Shown here piece after piece: positions 6,873-15,060 of a DNA stretch of 64,000 bases. Source of the DNA: Bradyrhizobium sp. 1(2017) (lineage in GTDB: Bacteria > Pseudomonadota > Alphaproteobacteria > Rhizobiales > Xanthobacteraceae); assembly GCF_011602485.2 (NCBI RefSeq), contig NZ_CP050022.2:248001-312000 (forward strand). Reading direction: 5' to 3'. The notes below the pieces were generated by a model. It was not told the DNA's origin, did not search any database, and worked only from the letters and a program-made list of their open reading frames with translations. Position 1 is the stretch's first letter; each line of letters opens with the position of its first letter. The translations under genes and the position numbers were made by a program.

Positions 6873-9374
6873 ATGTTCCGCGTTTTTTCCTGCCTTACTG
6901 TCGAGCACGATTGGCGACTCGTGCTGCTCGCCGGCCTGGTCTGCTTCGTCGCGAGCATTGTCGCGGTCAGCATCTTCCATCGCGCGATCGCGGCGCGCGC
7001 AAGGACACGCTCGATCTGGATCGCGATTGCCGGTGCCGCCATCGGATATGGAATCTGGGCGACGCATTTCGTCGCCATGCTGGCCTACGAGCCCGGCGTT
7101 ACGACCGGCTACGGTATCGCGCTGACCGCGCTTTCGCTTGCCACCGCAATGCTTCTGACGTCGGGGGGCTTCGTCGTTGCGGTCGGCGATTGCGGCCGGT
7201 GGCGCGCGGGCGCAGGCGGCGTCATCATCGGCGGCGGCATTGCCAGCATGCATTATCTCGGAATGTGGGCACTCGAAGTGCCGGGCCGCGTCGCATGGTC
7301 GCTGGACCTCGTGATCGTCTCGGTCATGCTCGGCATGTGCCTCGGCTATGCCGCCCTCGCCGTCGCGATCAAGTACCAGGATTACTGGGGCACCCTGACG
7401 GCGGCCGTTCTGCTGACGCTTGCTATCGTGTCGCATCACTTCACGGCCATGGGCGCCGTGCAGATCGTTCCAGATCCGACGCATCCGACCGATACGATGT
7501 CGCTCTCGCCGGCTTACCTGGCTCTTGCCATCGCTGGCGTGGCGCTATCCATCCTTGGGATGAGCCTGATCGGCGTCATGGCCGACCGCCGCCTGGCAAC
7601 CCGAACCAGCAAATTCGAGGAGATCATCAGCCAGCTTTCGACCGCCCGGCAGCAGCTCGAAGGTTCGCAAAGAGAATTGCAGGAACAGAAGTTCAGGCTG
7701 GACACCGCGATCAACAACATGGTCGAGGGTCTTTGCATGTTTGATGCCGAGAAGCGGCTCGTCGTCTGCAACGAGCGCTATGCCCGGCTCTATCAGCTGC
7801 CGCCGGAATTGCTGAGGACGGGAACATCGCATGCCGACATCATCAGGCATCGTATCACGACGGGAATCCTCAAGGGCGATTCGAGCGAGAGCGCTGCCGC
7901 GCGGTTCAGCTCGAAACTCGCCGCGTTGCCGTTCGATGCCGTCTCCAGCAGAATTGACGAGTTTGCGGATGGTCGACTGATCTGCGTGACACGACAGCCG
8001 ATGGCCGGCGGCGGATGGGTCGCCACGCATCTCGATGTCACCGAACAACGCCGCTCCGAGGCGAAGATCGTTCATATGGCGCAGCACGATGCGCTGACCG
8101 ATCTGCCAAATCGCGTCCTGCTCAGGGAGCGGATGGAGCATGCCATCGCCGTGACGCGCAACGGCGGCGTCGATCTCGCCGTGCTCATGCTCGACCTCGA
8201 TCGCTTCAAGGAAGTCAACGACACGCTTGGACATCCGGCGGGGGATTCGCTGCTGCGCGCCGTCGCTGCCCGGCTGCGCGAATGCACCACGGAAACCGCG
8301 TTGATCGCCCGGCTGGGCGGCGACGAGTTCGCGGTGATCGATTACGTGACCAGCCCGGCCGTGGAGGCCGCCGCCCTTGCCGAGAGCATCAGAAAGGCGC
8401 TTTGCGAGCCCTTCGACCTCGGCGATCACCGGGTCACCGTCGGCACCAGCATCGGCATTGCCATCGCGCCGCGCGATGGCAATGATTCCGACGTGATCAT
8501 GAAGAGCGCCGATCTCGCCCTCTACTCGGCCAAGAGCGGTGGGCGCGGTGCATTCCGTTTCTTCGAGCCGGAGCTGGACGAGTTCATGCATGCGCGCCGC
8601 AACCTCGAGCGCGACATGCGGGATGCGCTTGCCGGCCGTCAGTTCGAGCTCCACTACCAACCGTTCGTCGGCGCCGCGACGGGCAAGACCGAGGGGTTCG
8701 AGGCCCTGCTGCGCTGGCATCACCCGCAACAAGGTCTGGTGATGCCGGACGAGTTCATCCCGCTTGCGGAGGAGACCGGCCTGATCGTGCCGATCGGAGA
8801 ATGGGTCTTGAGGACGGCCTGCGCAGAAGCCGCCAAATGGCCTGCGCATGTCAGGATCGCGATCAACCTGTCTCCCGCTCAATTCAGGAGCAAGGAGCTC
8901 GTTCCGGTCGTCATCGGCGCGCTCGCGAGTTCGGGGGTTGCGGCGCACAGGCTCGAGCTCGAGGTGACCGAGACGGTGATCATGCATGATAGCGAAGCTG
9001 TTTTCGCAGCACTCGGTGAGCTGCGCGAGCTTGGTGTGCGTATCGCCCTGGACGATTTCGGCACGGGCTATTCCTCGCTGAGCTTTCTGCAGAGATTCCC
9101 GTTCGACAAGATCAAGATCGACCGAAGTTTCGTCAACGAGCTATCCGGCGCGGGAGCAGAGGCGCGCCATCTCGCGCAATCGGTGGTTCGTTTCGCGGTC
9201 AGCCTCGGCAAGACCACGACCGCCGAAGGCGTCGAAACGAAGGAGCAGCTGGACATCCTCCGTGAAGAGGGCTGCGTCGAGACCCAGGGTTACTATTTCA
9301 GCCGGCCGATGCCTGCATCCGACATCGACAGGATGCTGCGGCGGGGTGCCGGAGCAGTCGTCTGCGCTGCTTGA
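6873..9374 (+). CDS. MHYT-PAS-GGDEF-EAL cyclic-di-GMP signalling protein
   Basis: This 833-residue membrane protein has an N-terminal seven-helix MHYT sensor with its motifs ATHFVAM, MHYLGM and HHFTAMG (residues about 60-215). A PAS-like domain (about 270-385), a GGDEF domain with intact RLGGDEFAVI (about 482) and an EAL domain follow. The EAL domain has EALLRW, AINLSP, ELEVTET, LDDFGTGYSS, KIKIDRSF and AEGVET, so its metal and catalytic residues are intact. No RxxD inhibitory site is seen before GGDEF. MHYT domains are proposed to sense O2, CO or NO through copper. The start at 6873 (MFRVF) follows ATGGAGCG; upstream TTG/ATG options look less likely. Confidence 0.93.
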   Translation: MFRVFSCLTVEHDWRLVLLAGLVCFVASIVAVSIFHRAIAARARTRSIWIAIAGAAIGYGIWATHFVAMLAYEPGVTTGYGIALTALSLATAMLLTSGGFVVAVGDCGRWRAGAGGVIIGGGIASMHYLGMWALEVPGRVAWSLDLVIVSVMLGMCLGYAALAVAIKYQDYWGTLTAAVLLTLAIVSHHFTAMGAVQIVPDPTHPTDTMSLSPAYLALAIAGVALSILGMSLIGVMADRRLATRTSKFEEIISQLSTARQQLEGSQRELQEQKFRLDTAINNMVEGLCMFDAEKRLVVCNERYARLYQLPPELLRTGTSHADIIRHRITTGILKGDSSESAAARFSSKLAALPFDAVSSRIDEFADGRLICVTRQPMAGGGWVATHLDVTEQRRSEAKIVHMAQHDALTDLPNRVLLRERMEHAIAVTRNGGVDLAVLMLDLDRFKEVNDTLGHPAGDSLLRAVAARLRECTTETALIARLGGDEFAVIDYVTSPAVEAAALAESIRKALCEPFDLGDHRVTVGTSIGIAIAPRDGNDSDVIMKSADLALYSAKSGGRGAFRFFEPELDEFMHARRNLERDMRDALAGRQFELHYQPFVGAATGKTEGFEALLRWHHPQQGLVMPDEFIPLAEETGLIVPIGEWVLRTACAEAAKWPAHVRIAINLSPAQFRSKELVPVVIGALASSGVAAHRLELEVTETVIMHDSEAVFAALGELRELGVRIALDDFGTGYSSLSFLQRFPFDKIKIDRSFVNELSGAGAEARHLAQSVVRFAVSLGKTTTAEGVETKEQLDILREEGCVETQGYYFSRPMPASDIDRMLRRGAGAVVCAA

Positions 9375-9386
9375 GCAGCCGGGCCG

Positions 9387-10064
9387 TCACTGCAGCGGCG
9401 GGTCGCCGCTGGTGCGTTTCTTGGCGAGGTCCATCTCGGTGACCGCGATCAGGATCTCGGCACGGGTCTTCAAGTCAGGCGCCTCCAGCATGGCCTGCTT
9501 CTCGGCGGGGCCATAGGGCGACATCATCGCCAGCGCGTTGACCAGCGCCTCGTTGGGCGCGCTCTCGACGCCTTCCCAGTCGACCTTGAGATTGTTGGCT
9601 TTCAAAAAATCCGCCAGCACCACGAGCAGCGCTTCGCGATCGACCTCGTCCTCGCCCATGCGCGCGGTGAAATCGTCGACGAAGGTGAAGAAATCCACCT
9701 TGCACTGCCGGTAAGCGGTGAGCACCTCGAGCTCCTCGACCACCTTGAAGCGCGAGACGCCGGTGAGCTCGAGGATGTAGCGGCCGTCGCCGGACTCGGC
9801 GAGCTGGGTGATGCGGCCGACGCAGCCGACGCGAAACAGCGCCGGCTTGTCGGAATTCTTCGGCGAATGCGCGACATCGGGCTGGATCATGCCGATCAGG
9901 CGATGGCCGTCGCGGAGGGAATCGTCGACCATCGAAAGGTAACGCGGCTCGAAGATGTTGAGCGGCATCTGCCCGCGGGGCAGCAGCAGCGCTCCCGGCA
10001 GCGGAAACACCGGAATGATCTCCGGCAGGTCGGCGGGGCCGCGATATTCGATATTGATCGGCAT
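9387..10064 (-). CDS. LON substrate-binding domain protein
   Basis: This 225-residue protein consists of a stand-alone LON N-terminal domain without the ATPase or protease domains. It shows PVFPLPGALLLPRGQMPLNI, then EPRYLSMVDD and the glycine-rich VGCVGRITQ strand. Such proteins are conserved in alphaproteobacteria; the function is unproven, perhaps protein-quality control. It lies 33 bp downstream of the CnoX-like gene on the same strand, so the two are likely co-transcribed. The stop is 12 bp from the stop of the convergent EAL gene. Confidence 0.9.
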   Translation of the reverse strand: MPINIEYRGPADLPEIIPVFPLPGALLLPRGQMPLNIFEPRYLSMVDDSLRDGHRLIGMIQPDVAHSPKNSDKPALFRVGCVGRITQLAESGDGRYILELTGVSRFKVVEELEVLTAYRQCKVDFFTFVDDFTARMGEDEVDREALLVVLADFLKANNLKVDWEGVESAPNEALVNALAMMSPYGPAEKQAMLEAPDLKTRAEILIAVTEMDLAKKRTSGDPPLQ

Positions 10065-10097
10065 CTGCCCGGTCCCCCTGGCGTTGCCAGCACGCCT

Positions 10098-11021
10098 TTA
10101 CGAAAACAGGATCGTCGACAAGCGCTTGCGTCCCTCGACGGTTGCATCATCCGTGCCGCCCCAGGCCTCGAAGAACTGGACCAGCTGCTTGCGGGCGCCG
10201 TCGTCGTTCCATTTGCGGTCGCGCTTGACGATCTCGAGCAGCTGTTCGGTGGCGGCGGCGCGGTTGCCTTGCGCGTTGAGCGCGGTGGCGAGGTCGAATC
10301 GGGCCTGATGATCGAGCGGGTTTGCGGCGACTTTCTGTTCCAGCTCGGCCACCGGCCCCAGTGCTTCCGCCTGCTCGGCGAGGTCGATCGCGGTCTGCAC
10401 GGCTTTCACAGCGGGATCGTTGCGCTTGGATTCCGGCACCATGGCGAGCGTCTGCTTGGCCTGCTCCATCGCGCCGGAGACGGCATAGCATTTTGCAAGG
10501 CCCGCCAGCGCCGCGATGTTGGTCGAATCGTGCTGGAGTACCTCGGCATAGATCTGCGCGGCGGCGGCCGGATCGCCCTCGGCGAGCACGGCCTCGGCCT
10601 CCTGCAGGATCTCGGCGATATTGGGCTCGCCCGGCGCGGTCACGCCCTTGGTCAGCTTTTCGATGAAGGCGTTGAGCTGGCTCTCGGGCACCGCGCCCAT
10701 GAAGCCGTCGGCCGGCTGGCCGTTGACGAAGGCGATGACGGCCGGAATCGACTGGATGCCCATCTGGCCCGGGATCGCCGGGTGCTGGTCGATGTTCATC
10801 TTGACCAGCTTGACCTTGCCCTTGGCCGCCTTGACCGCCTTTTCGAGGATCGGGGTGAGCTGCTTGCAGGGGCCGCACCACTCCGCCCAGAAGTCGATGA
10901 GCACCGGCTGGCGCTTCGATTCCTCGATGACGTCCTTCATGAAGGACTGGGTGGTGGTGTCCTTGATCAGATCGGCGGCGGCCGGGCCCGCTGCTCCGTT
11001 ACCCTGGTCGATGATCGTCAC
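10098..11021 (-). CDS. cnoX: Thioredoxin-fold co-chaperone (CnoX/YbbN type)
   Basis: The 307-residue protein has an N-terminal thioredoxin domain with the active site EWCGPCK (Cys49 and Cys52) and a C-terminal TPR-like region (about 130-305). This is the layout of YbbN/CnoX, a redox-activated holdase that hands clients to GroEL and DnaK. The CGPC site is intact here; E. coli CnoX has a different, redox-poor site, so this homologue may keep oxidoreductase activity, as reported for alphaproteobacterial CnoX. It heads a two-gene unit with the LON-domain protein. Confidence 0.9.
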   Translation of the reverse strand: MTIIDQGNGAAGPAAADLIKDTTTQSFMKDVIEESKRQPVLIDFWAEWCGPCKQLTPILEKAVKAAKGKVKLVKMNIDQHPAIPGQMGIQSIPAVIAFVNGQPADGFMGAVPESQLNAFIEKLTKGVTAPGEPNIAEILQEAEAVLAEGDPAAAAQIYAEVLQHDSTNIAALAGLAKCYAVSGAMEQAKQTLAMVPESKRNDPAVKAVQTAIDLAEQAEALGPVAELEQKVAANPLDHQARFDLATALNAQGNRAAATEQLLEIVKRDRKWNDDGARKQLVQFFEAWGGTDDATVEGRKRLSTILFS

Positions 11022-11228
11022 GGGATCCCCTCGTCATGTCTGGAATGGCGGCTCTTTAGCACGTCGCAGATAGCATGTGCTCGGTCGTCGGCTCCTAAAT
11101 TGGGCCGAATGGGCCGAATTTCAATCCATCATGGCCGATTCGTCGGTTCCGGGGTCATTTCGGGCGATTTCGCCGCATCCGGGGTTGATATGGGGGCTGC
11201 GAATGCGAATTGATGCCGCCGGTAGCTG

Positions 11229-11257
11229 TTGCATTCCCCTCCCGCTTTTGGCATACG
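11229..11257 (+). promoter_or_regulatory. Predicted promoter of tRNA-Gly
   Basis: TTGCAT (11229-11234), a 17-bp spacer and CATACG (11252-11257) place a transcription start near 11264, about 32 bp before the mature tRNA end. The match is moderate. The rest of the 274-bp gap after the cnoX start shows no coding content. Confidence 0.4.
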
Positions 11258-11295
11258 ACAGCCGTTGCCGGCGCGTCACGCGACCGACACAGGAT

Positions 11296-11370
<75 letters not shown>

Positions 11371-11461
11371 ATTTTTCCCCAGAGCATCCAGCCAAACCGG
11401 GTCGGGCCGTGGTTTTCCACGCCGCTGGCGGCTGGCTTGGGTCTGCTGTCTTGGGTCCGCA

Positions 11462-12448
11462 ATGACAATCCTGGTCACCGGCAGCGCCGGCCATCTCGGT
11501 GAGGCCATCCTCCGCACCCTGCATGGGCGTCGTTCGCCCGTGCGCGGGGTCGATCTGAAGCCGTCTGCCTTCACCGACGCCGTCGGCTCCATCGTCGATC
11601 CCGGCTTCGTGCGGCGCCAGATGGACGGCATCTCCGCCGTCATCCACACCGCGACGCTGCACAAGCCGCATGTGGCGACCCATACCAAGCGGGATTTCGT
11701 CGACACCAATGTCACCGGCACGCTCAATTTGCTCGAGGCGGCCGCGGCCGCCGGCGTGAAGAGCTTCGTCTTCACCAGCACCACCAGCGCGTTCGGCGCG
11801 CAGCTCCGCCCCGAGGCGGGACAGGCGGCCGTGTGGGTCACCGAGGATCTGCCCCCGGTGCCGAAGAACGTCTACGGCACGACCAAGCTGATGGCCGAGA
11901 CTCTCTGCGAGCTGTTCTTTCGCGAGCGCGGACTGCCCGTCCTGGTCTTGAGAACCTCGCGCTTCTTTCCCGAGGATGACGACGATCCGGCGATGCGGTC
12001 CGCTTACACACTGGACAACGCGCAGGCCAACGAGCTGCTCTATCGCCGGCTGGATATCGCGGACGCGGTGAGCGCCCATCTGCTCGCCGCCGAGCGCGCG
12101 CCCGGGATCGGGTTTGCCCGCTACATCGTCTCGGCCACGAGCCCGTTCGAGCAACGCCATCTCGCAGGCCTCGCCCGCAATGCCGCCGGTGTCGTGCGCG
12201 AGCTCTATCCGGATTGTACGCAGCTCTATGCGGCGCGCACTTGGCAGCTCTTCCCCGCGATCGACCGTGTCTATGTCAATGCGCGGGCACGGCGCGAGCT
12301 GGGCTGGCGGCCGGAATTCGACTTCGCGCATGTGCTGCGCTGCCTGCAAGCCGGCCGCGATTTCCGCAGCCCGCTGGCACACGAGGTCGGATCGAAAGGC
12401 TATCATGACACGGTGTTCGACGTCGGGCCCTACCCCGTCGCCCCGTAA
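11462..12448 (+). CDS. NAD-dependent epimerase/dehydratase family protein
   Basis: This is an extended SDR of 328 residues. The N-terminal cofactor motif is TILVTGSAGHLGEAIL, followed by IHTATLHKPH, the SFVFTSTTSAFG serine region and the catalytic YGTTK (YxxxK). The C-terminal half resembles nucleotide-sugar epimerases, with NARARRELGWRPEFD. The substrate is unknown. The gene begins 91 bp after tRNA-Gly and stands alone, so it is probably monocistronic. Confidence 0.87.
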   Translation: MTILVTGSAGHLGEAILRTLHGRRSPVRGVDLKPSAFTDAVGSIVDPGFVRRQMDGISAVIHTATLHKPHVATHTKRDFVDTNVTGTLNLLEAAAAAGVKSFVFTSTTSAFGAQLRPEAGQAAVWVTEDLPPVPKNVYGTTKLMAETLCELFFRERGLPVLVLRTSRFFPEDDDDPAMRSAYTLDNAQANELLYRRLDIADAVSAHLLAAERAPGIGFARYIVSATSPFEQRHLAGLARNAAGVVRELYPDCTQLYAARTWQLFPAIDRVYVNARARRELGWRPEFDFAHVLRCLQAGRDFRSPLAHEVGSKGYHDTVFDVGPYPVAP

Positions 12449-12823
12449 GCGCCGTCATGGCCATTTTGCTCGGCGCTTCAAATGCCTCGCCGGTCCCGCC
12501 GGGCGCATGCCGGCCTGAGCCGTTCTACTGTGCATGGGGTTGTTCTCGCATTTTTTGCATGTCCGCTCGTGCCGCCCAAAGTGATCCACGCGCGAACTTG
12601 ATTCCGCGCTGCAGCGAGAGCGTCGTCGTCACGGCGTGCGGCCGTTGACATTCCGTCTCAATTTTTATTGAGCGCAATCGCGGTGGACGCGGTGCGCTTC
12701 TCACGGTGCGCAGATGTGCTAACATTTTTGCGTCCGTCGTCCCGACGGACGTTCAACTTCGCCTCTCGACTAGCAAAACAAAATAGAGTGCAGCCCTGAC
12801 GGCTGCCTTAGGGGAGTGACGCG
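12449..12823. other. Non-coding gap with two hairpins
   Basis: No convincing gene is seen in these 375 bp. A 9-bp stem with a 3-nt loop (12731-12751, arm CGTCCGTCG) and a second hairpin, GCAGCC-ctgac-GGCTGC (12790-12806), lie in front of the sugar dehydrogenase. The second one is just upstream of its ribosome site. A TTGACA hexamer occurs at 12645-12650 without a good -10 partner. Confidence 0.6.
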
Positions 12824-14098
12824 ATGACATCGATGTTCCATCGATCCCTGTTGGCGCTTGCGGCCGTGGCCCTTCTCGCAGGGACCAGCGCCGGCAATGC
12901 GCAGCAGCAGGACAAGAACCGGGCACTGAAGAAATACGAATCCGGCACCAAGGAGTTCTGGACCCATCCGCCGGACGACTGGTTCCTCGGCGACGAGACC
13001 GAGGCGCAGAAGGGCCTCGCGCCGCCCTCGGGCCCGCCGACCGGCGCCTCCGACGCCGAGCTCGCCAACATCGTCAAGAAGATCAAGCTGCCGGCAGGCT
13101 TCAAGATCGAGGTCTATGCCTCGGGCGTGCTGGCCGCGCGGCAGATGGCCTGGGGTGACAAGGGCACGCTGTTCGTCGGCTCGTTCGGCCTCGGCAACGT
13201 CTATGCCATCAAGGACAACAACGGAAAGAAGGAGGTCAAGACCGTCCTCAAGGGCCTCAACATGCCCACCGGTCTCGCCTTCAGGGACGGCGCGCTCTAC
13301 GTCATCGCCGTCGACAAGCTGATCCGCTACGACAACGCCGAAGCCAATCTGGACAAGCTCGGCGACGGCAAGGTCGTCTATGACGACATGCCGTCCTATG
13401 CCGCGCATGGCTGGAAATACATCGCGGTCGACAAGGAAGGCTGGTTCTTCCTGCCGTTCGGACCGCCCTTCAACATCGGCATCCCGCCGACCAGCGTGTC
13501 GCAGATCCGGCGCGTCGATCCCAAGACCGGCAACGCCGAGATCTGGGCGCTCGGCGTCCGCAACTCGGTCGGCGGCGACGTCGATCCGCGCACCGGCAAG
13601 CTCTGGTTCACCGAGAATGCCCGCGACTGGATCAGCGACGATCTGCCCTCGGACAAGCTGAACATGATCAACCGGATCGGCGAGCATTTCGGCTATCCCT
13701 ATTGTCATCAGGGCAATCTGCCGGACGACAAGTTCGCCATGGGCCACAAGTGCTCCGAGTTCACGCCGCCGGTGCTGAATCTCGGCGCGCACGTCGCCCC
13801 GCTCGGCATGAAGTTCTACACCGGCGACCAATTCCCCGCCGAGTACAAGAACAACATCCTGATCGCCGAGCACGGCTCCTGGAATCGCCACAAGTATCAG
13901 GGCGCGCGCATCGTGCGCGTGATCGTCGGGCCCGACGGCAAGAATCCCAAGCGGGAGGTGTTCGCCTCCGGCTGGATCGAGGGCGACCAAGGCTATCTCG
14001 GCCGTCCCAACGACATCCTTCTTGCCAAGGACGGCTCGATCCTCGTCGCCGACGATTGGGCGGGCGCGATCTATCGCATCAGCTACAGCAAGAAGTAG
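12824..14098 (+). CDS. PQQ-dependent sugar dehydrogenase (sorbosone/glucose dehydrogenase-like), exported
   Basis: The 424-residue protein has a signal peptide (residues 1-26, LLALAAVALLAG then NAQ). A six-bladed beta-propeller of the soluble GDH/sorbosone dehydrogenase family follows, with GFKIEVYASGV near the start of the propeller, the AHGWKYIAVD and ALGVRNSVGGDVDP blades, AEHGSWNRHKYQGARI and GRPNDILLAKDGSILVADDW. It should oxidise an aldose or related compound in the periplasm using PQQ. The start follows TAGGGGAGTGACGCG. The diheme cytochrome c gene downstream is the natural electron acceptor. PQQ biosynthesis genes are not in this window. Confidence 0.87.
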   Translation: MTSMFHRSLLALAAVALLAGTSAGNAQQQDKNRALKKYESGTKEFWTHPPDDWFLGDETEAQKGLAPPSGPPTGASDAELANIVKKIKLPAGFKIEVYASGVLAARQMAWGDKGTLFVGSFGLGNVYAIKDNNGKKEVKTVLKGLNMPTGLAFRDGALYVIAVDKLIRYDNAEANLDKLGDGKVVYDDMPSYAAHGWKYIAVDKEGWFFLPFGPPFNIGIPPTSVSQIRRVDPKTGNAEIWALGVRNSVGGDVDPRTGKLWFTENARDWISDDLPSDKLNMINRIGEHFGYPYCHQGNLPDDKFAMGHKCSEFTPPVLNLGAHVAPLGMKFYTGDQFPAEYKNNILIAEHGSWNRHKYQGARIVRVIVGPDGKNPKREVFASGWIEGDQGYLGRPNDILLAKDGSILVADDWAGAIYRISYSKK

Positions 14099-14114
14099 CG
14101 CGACGTCACGGAGA

Positions 14115-14145
14115 GGCTGCGATCGGGTGACGGCCGCAGCCTTTT
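14115..14145 (+). terminator. Rho-independent terminator after the sugar dehydrogenase
   Basis: GGCTGCG (14115-14121) and CGCAGCC (14135-14141) form a 7-bp stem, followed at once by TTTT. It lies 17 bp after the dehydrogenase stop. It would at least attenuate read-through into the cytochrome gene. Confidence 0.6.
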
Positions 14146-14164
14146 CCATCTCAACATCTCCGCT

Positions 14165-14259
14165 GTCGTTCCGGATTGTACGCTGGCGCTGGTCCGGAAC
14201 CCATGACCCGACTGCTGGTTATGGACTCCGGCCGCGTGCTTCGCACGCCCTGGAATGAC
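14165..14259. repeat. Palindromic intergenic element, family B (degenerate)
   Basis: The left end GTCGTTCCGG and right end GGAATGAC are partly complementary, with internal CGGAACCCATGACC-type sequence seen in related elements. It lies between the sugar dehydrogenase and the cytochrome c gene. It is more diverged than the other copies. Confidence 0.6.
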
Positions 14260-14285
14260 GAGCTCGATCAATCGGAATCACCCAC

Positions 14286-14879
14286 ATGCGCCGTCAGTTT
14301 TCATCGTACGCAATCGGCGTGCTATCGCTCGCCGCGCTCGCATTCGTCCCCGCGAGCGCCGCCGACAATGCCGCGATCAAGGAGAAGGCGGCCGTCTGCT
14401 CCGGCTGTCACGGCGAGAACGGCATTTCGCAGACGGAGAACATCCCCTCGCTGGCCGGCCAGCCCGACCAATTCATCCAGTGGCAGCTCGTGTTCTTCCG
14501 TGCCGGCTCGCGCAAGAACGATCAGATGCAGCCGATCGTCGAGGAGATCACCAACGAGGACATCCGCAGTTTCGGCGCCTATTTCGCCTCGTTGACGCCG
14601 CCGAAGGGTTCGGAGGATGACGACCCGGATCTATCGAAGAAAGGCGCGCAGGTCGCCGCCGGCCGCCGCTGCGCCTCGTGCCACACGGACAGCTATGCCG
14701 GCACCAAGGCGGTTGCGCGGCTAGCGGGTCAGCGCGAGGAATATCTGGTCAAGTCGCTGCGCGACTACAAGGCCGGCCAGCGCGTCGGCGGCGGCGTCGC
14801 CGCGATGGCCGATGTCGCCTATCACATGAGCGAGGAGGAAATCACCGCCGTCTCGCACTACCTCGCGCATTTGAAATAG
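14286..14879 (+). CDS. Diheme cytochrome c (c4-like), exported
   Basis: The 197-residue protein has a signal peptide ending near VPASAADN and two c-type heme sites: CSGCH (about residues 38-42) and CASCH (about 129-133). Each is followed by a methionine-containing ligand region. This two-domain layout is that of cytochrome c4-type electron carriers in the periplasm. Placed after the PQQ-type dehydrogenase, it likely accepts its electrons and passes them to the respiratory chain. A terminator and a palindromic element lie between the two genes, so it may have its own promoter. Confidence 0.88.
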   Translation: MRRQFSSYAIGVLSLAALAFVPASAADNAAIKEKAAVCSGCHGENGISQTENIPSLAGQPDQFIQWQLVFFRAGSRKNDQMQPIVEEITNEDIRSFGAYFASLTPPKGSEDDDPDLSKKGAQVAAGRRCASCHTDSYAGTKAVARLAGQREEYLVKSLRDYKAGQRVGGGVAAMADVAYHMSEEEITAVSHYLAHLK

Positions 14880-14899
14880 CGCGGCGGCAGACAGAGCTC

Positions 14900-15046
14900 G
14901 TCGTCCCGGGCCGCGACGAAGTCGCGAGCCCGGGACCCATAGCCACAGGGAAGAATTTGGCGAAGACTCGTCGCTGCGGTCTCGCGCCATAACCACTCCT
15001 TGTGGTTATGGGTCCCGGGTTCGCGCTACGCGCGCCCCGGGACGAC
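14900..15046. repeat. Palindromic intergenic element, family A
   Basis: Outer arms GTCGTCCCGGG and CCCGGGACGAC enclose two local hairpins and a perfect inner hairpin, CCATAACCAC / GTGGTTATGG, at 14987-15011. The inner hairpin is nearly identical to that in the element at 2028. It lies between the convergent cytochrome c and ketopantoate-reductase-like genes. Confidence 0.85.
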
Positions 15047-15060
15047 AGCGGAGTTTGGAG

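Noticed and set aside
9867..11213. Long plus-strand open frame opposite cnoX and the LON-domain gene
   Set aside because: It is a GC-rich antisense shadow without family motifs, typical of this codon bias; similar arginine- or histidine-rich frames elsewhere were dropped for the same reason.
12645..12672. TTGACA as a promoter for the sugar dehydrogenase
   Set aside because: The -35 is perfect but no convincing -10 follows at 16-18 bp, so it is not listed as a promoter.
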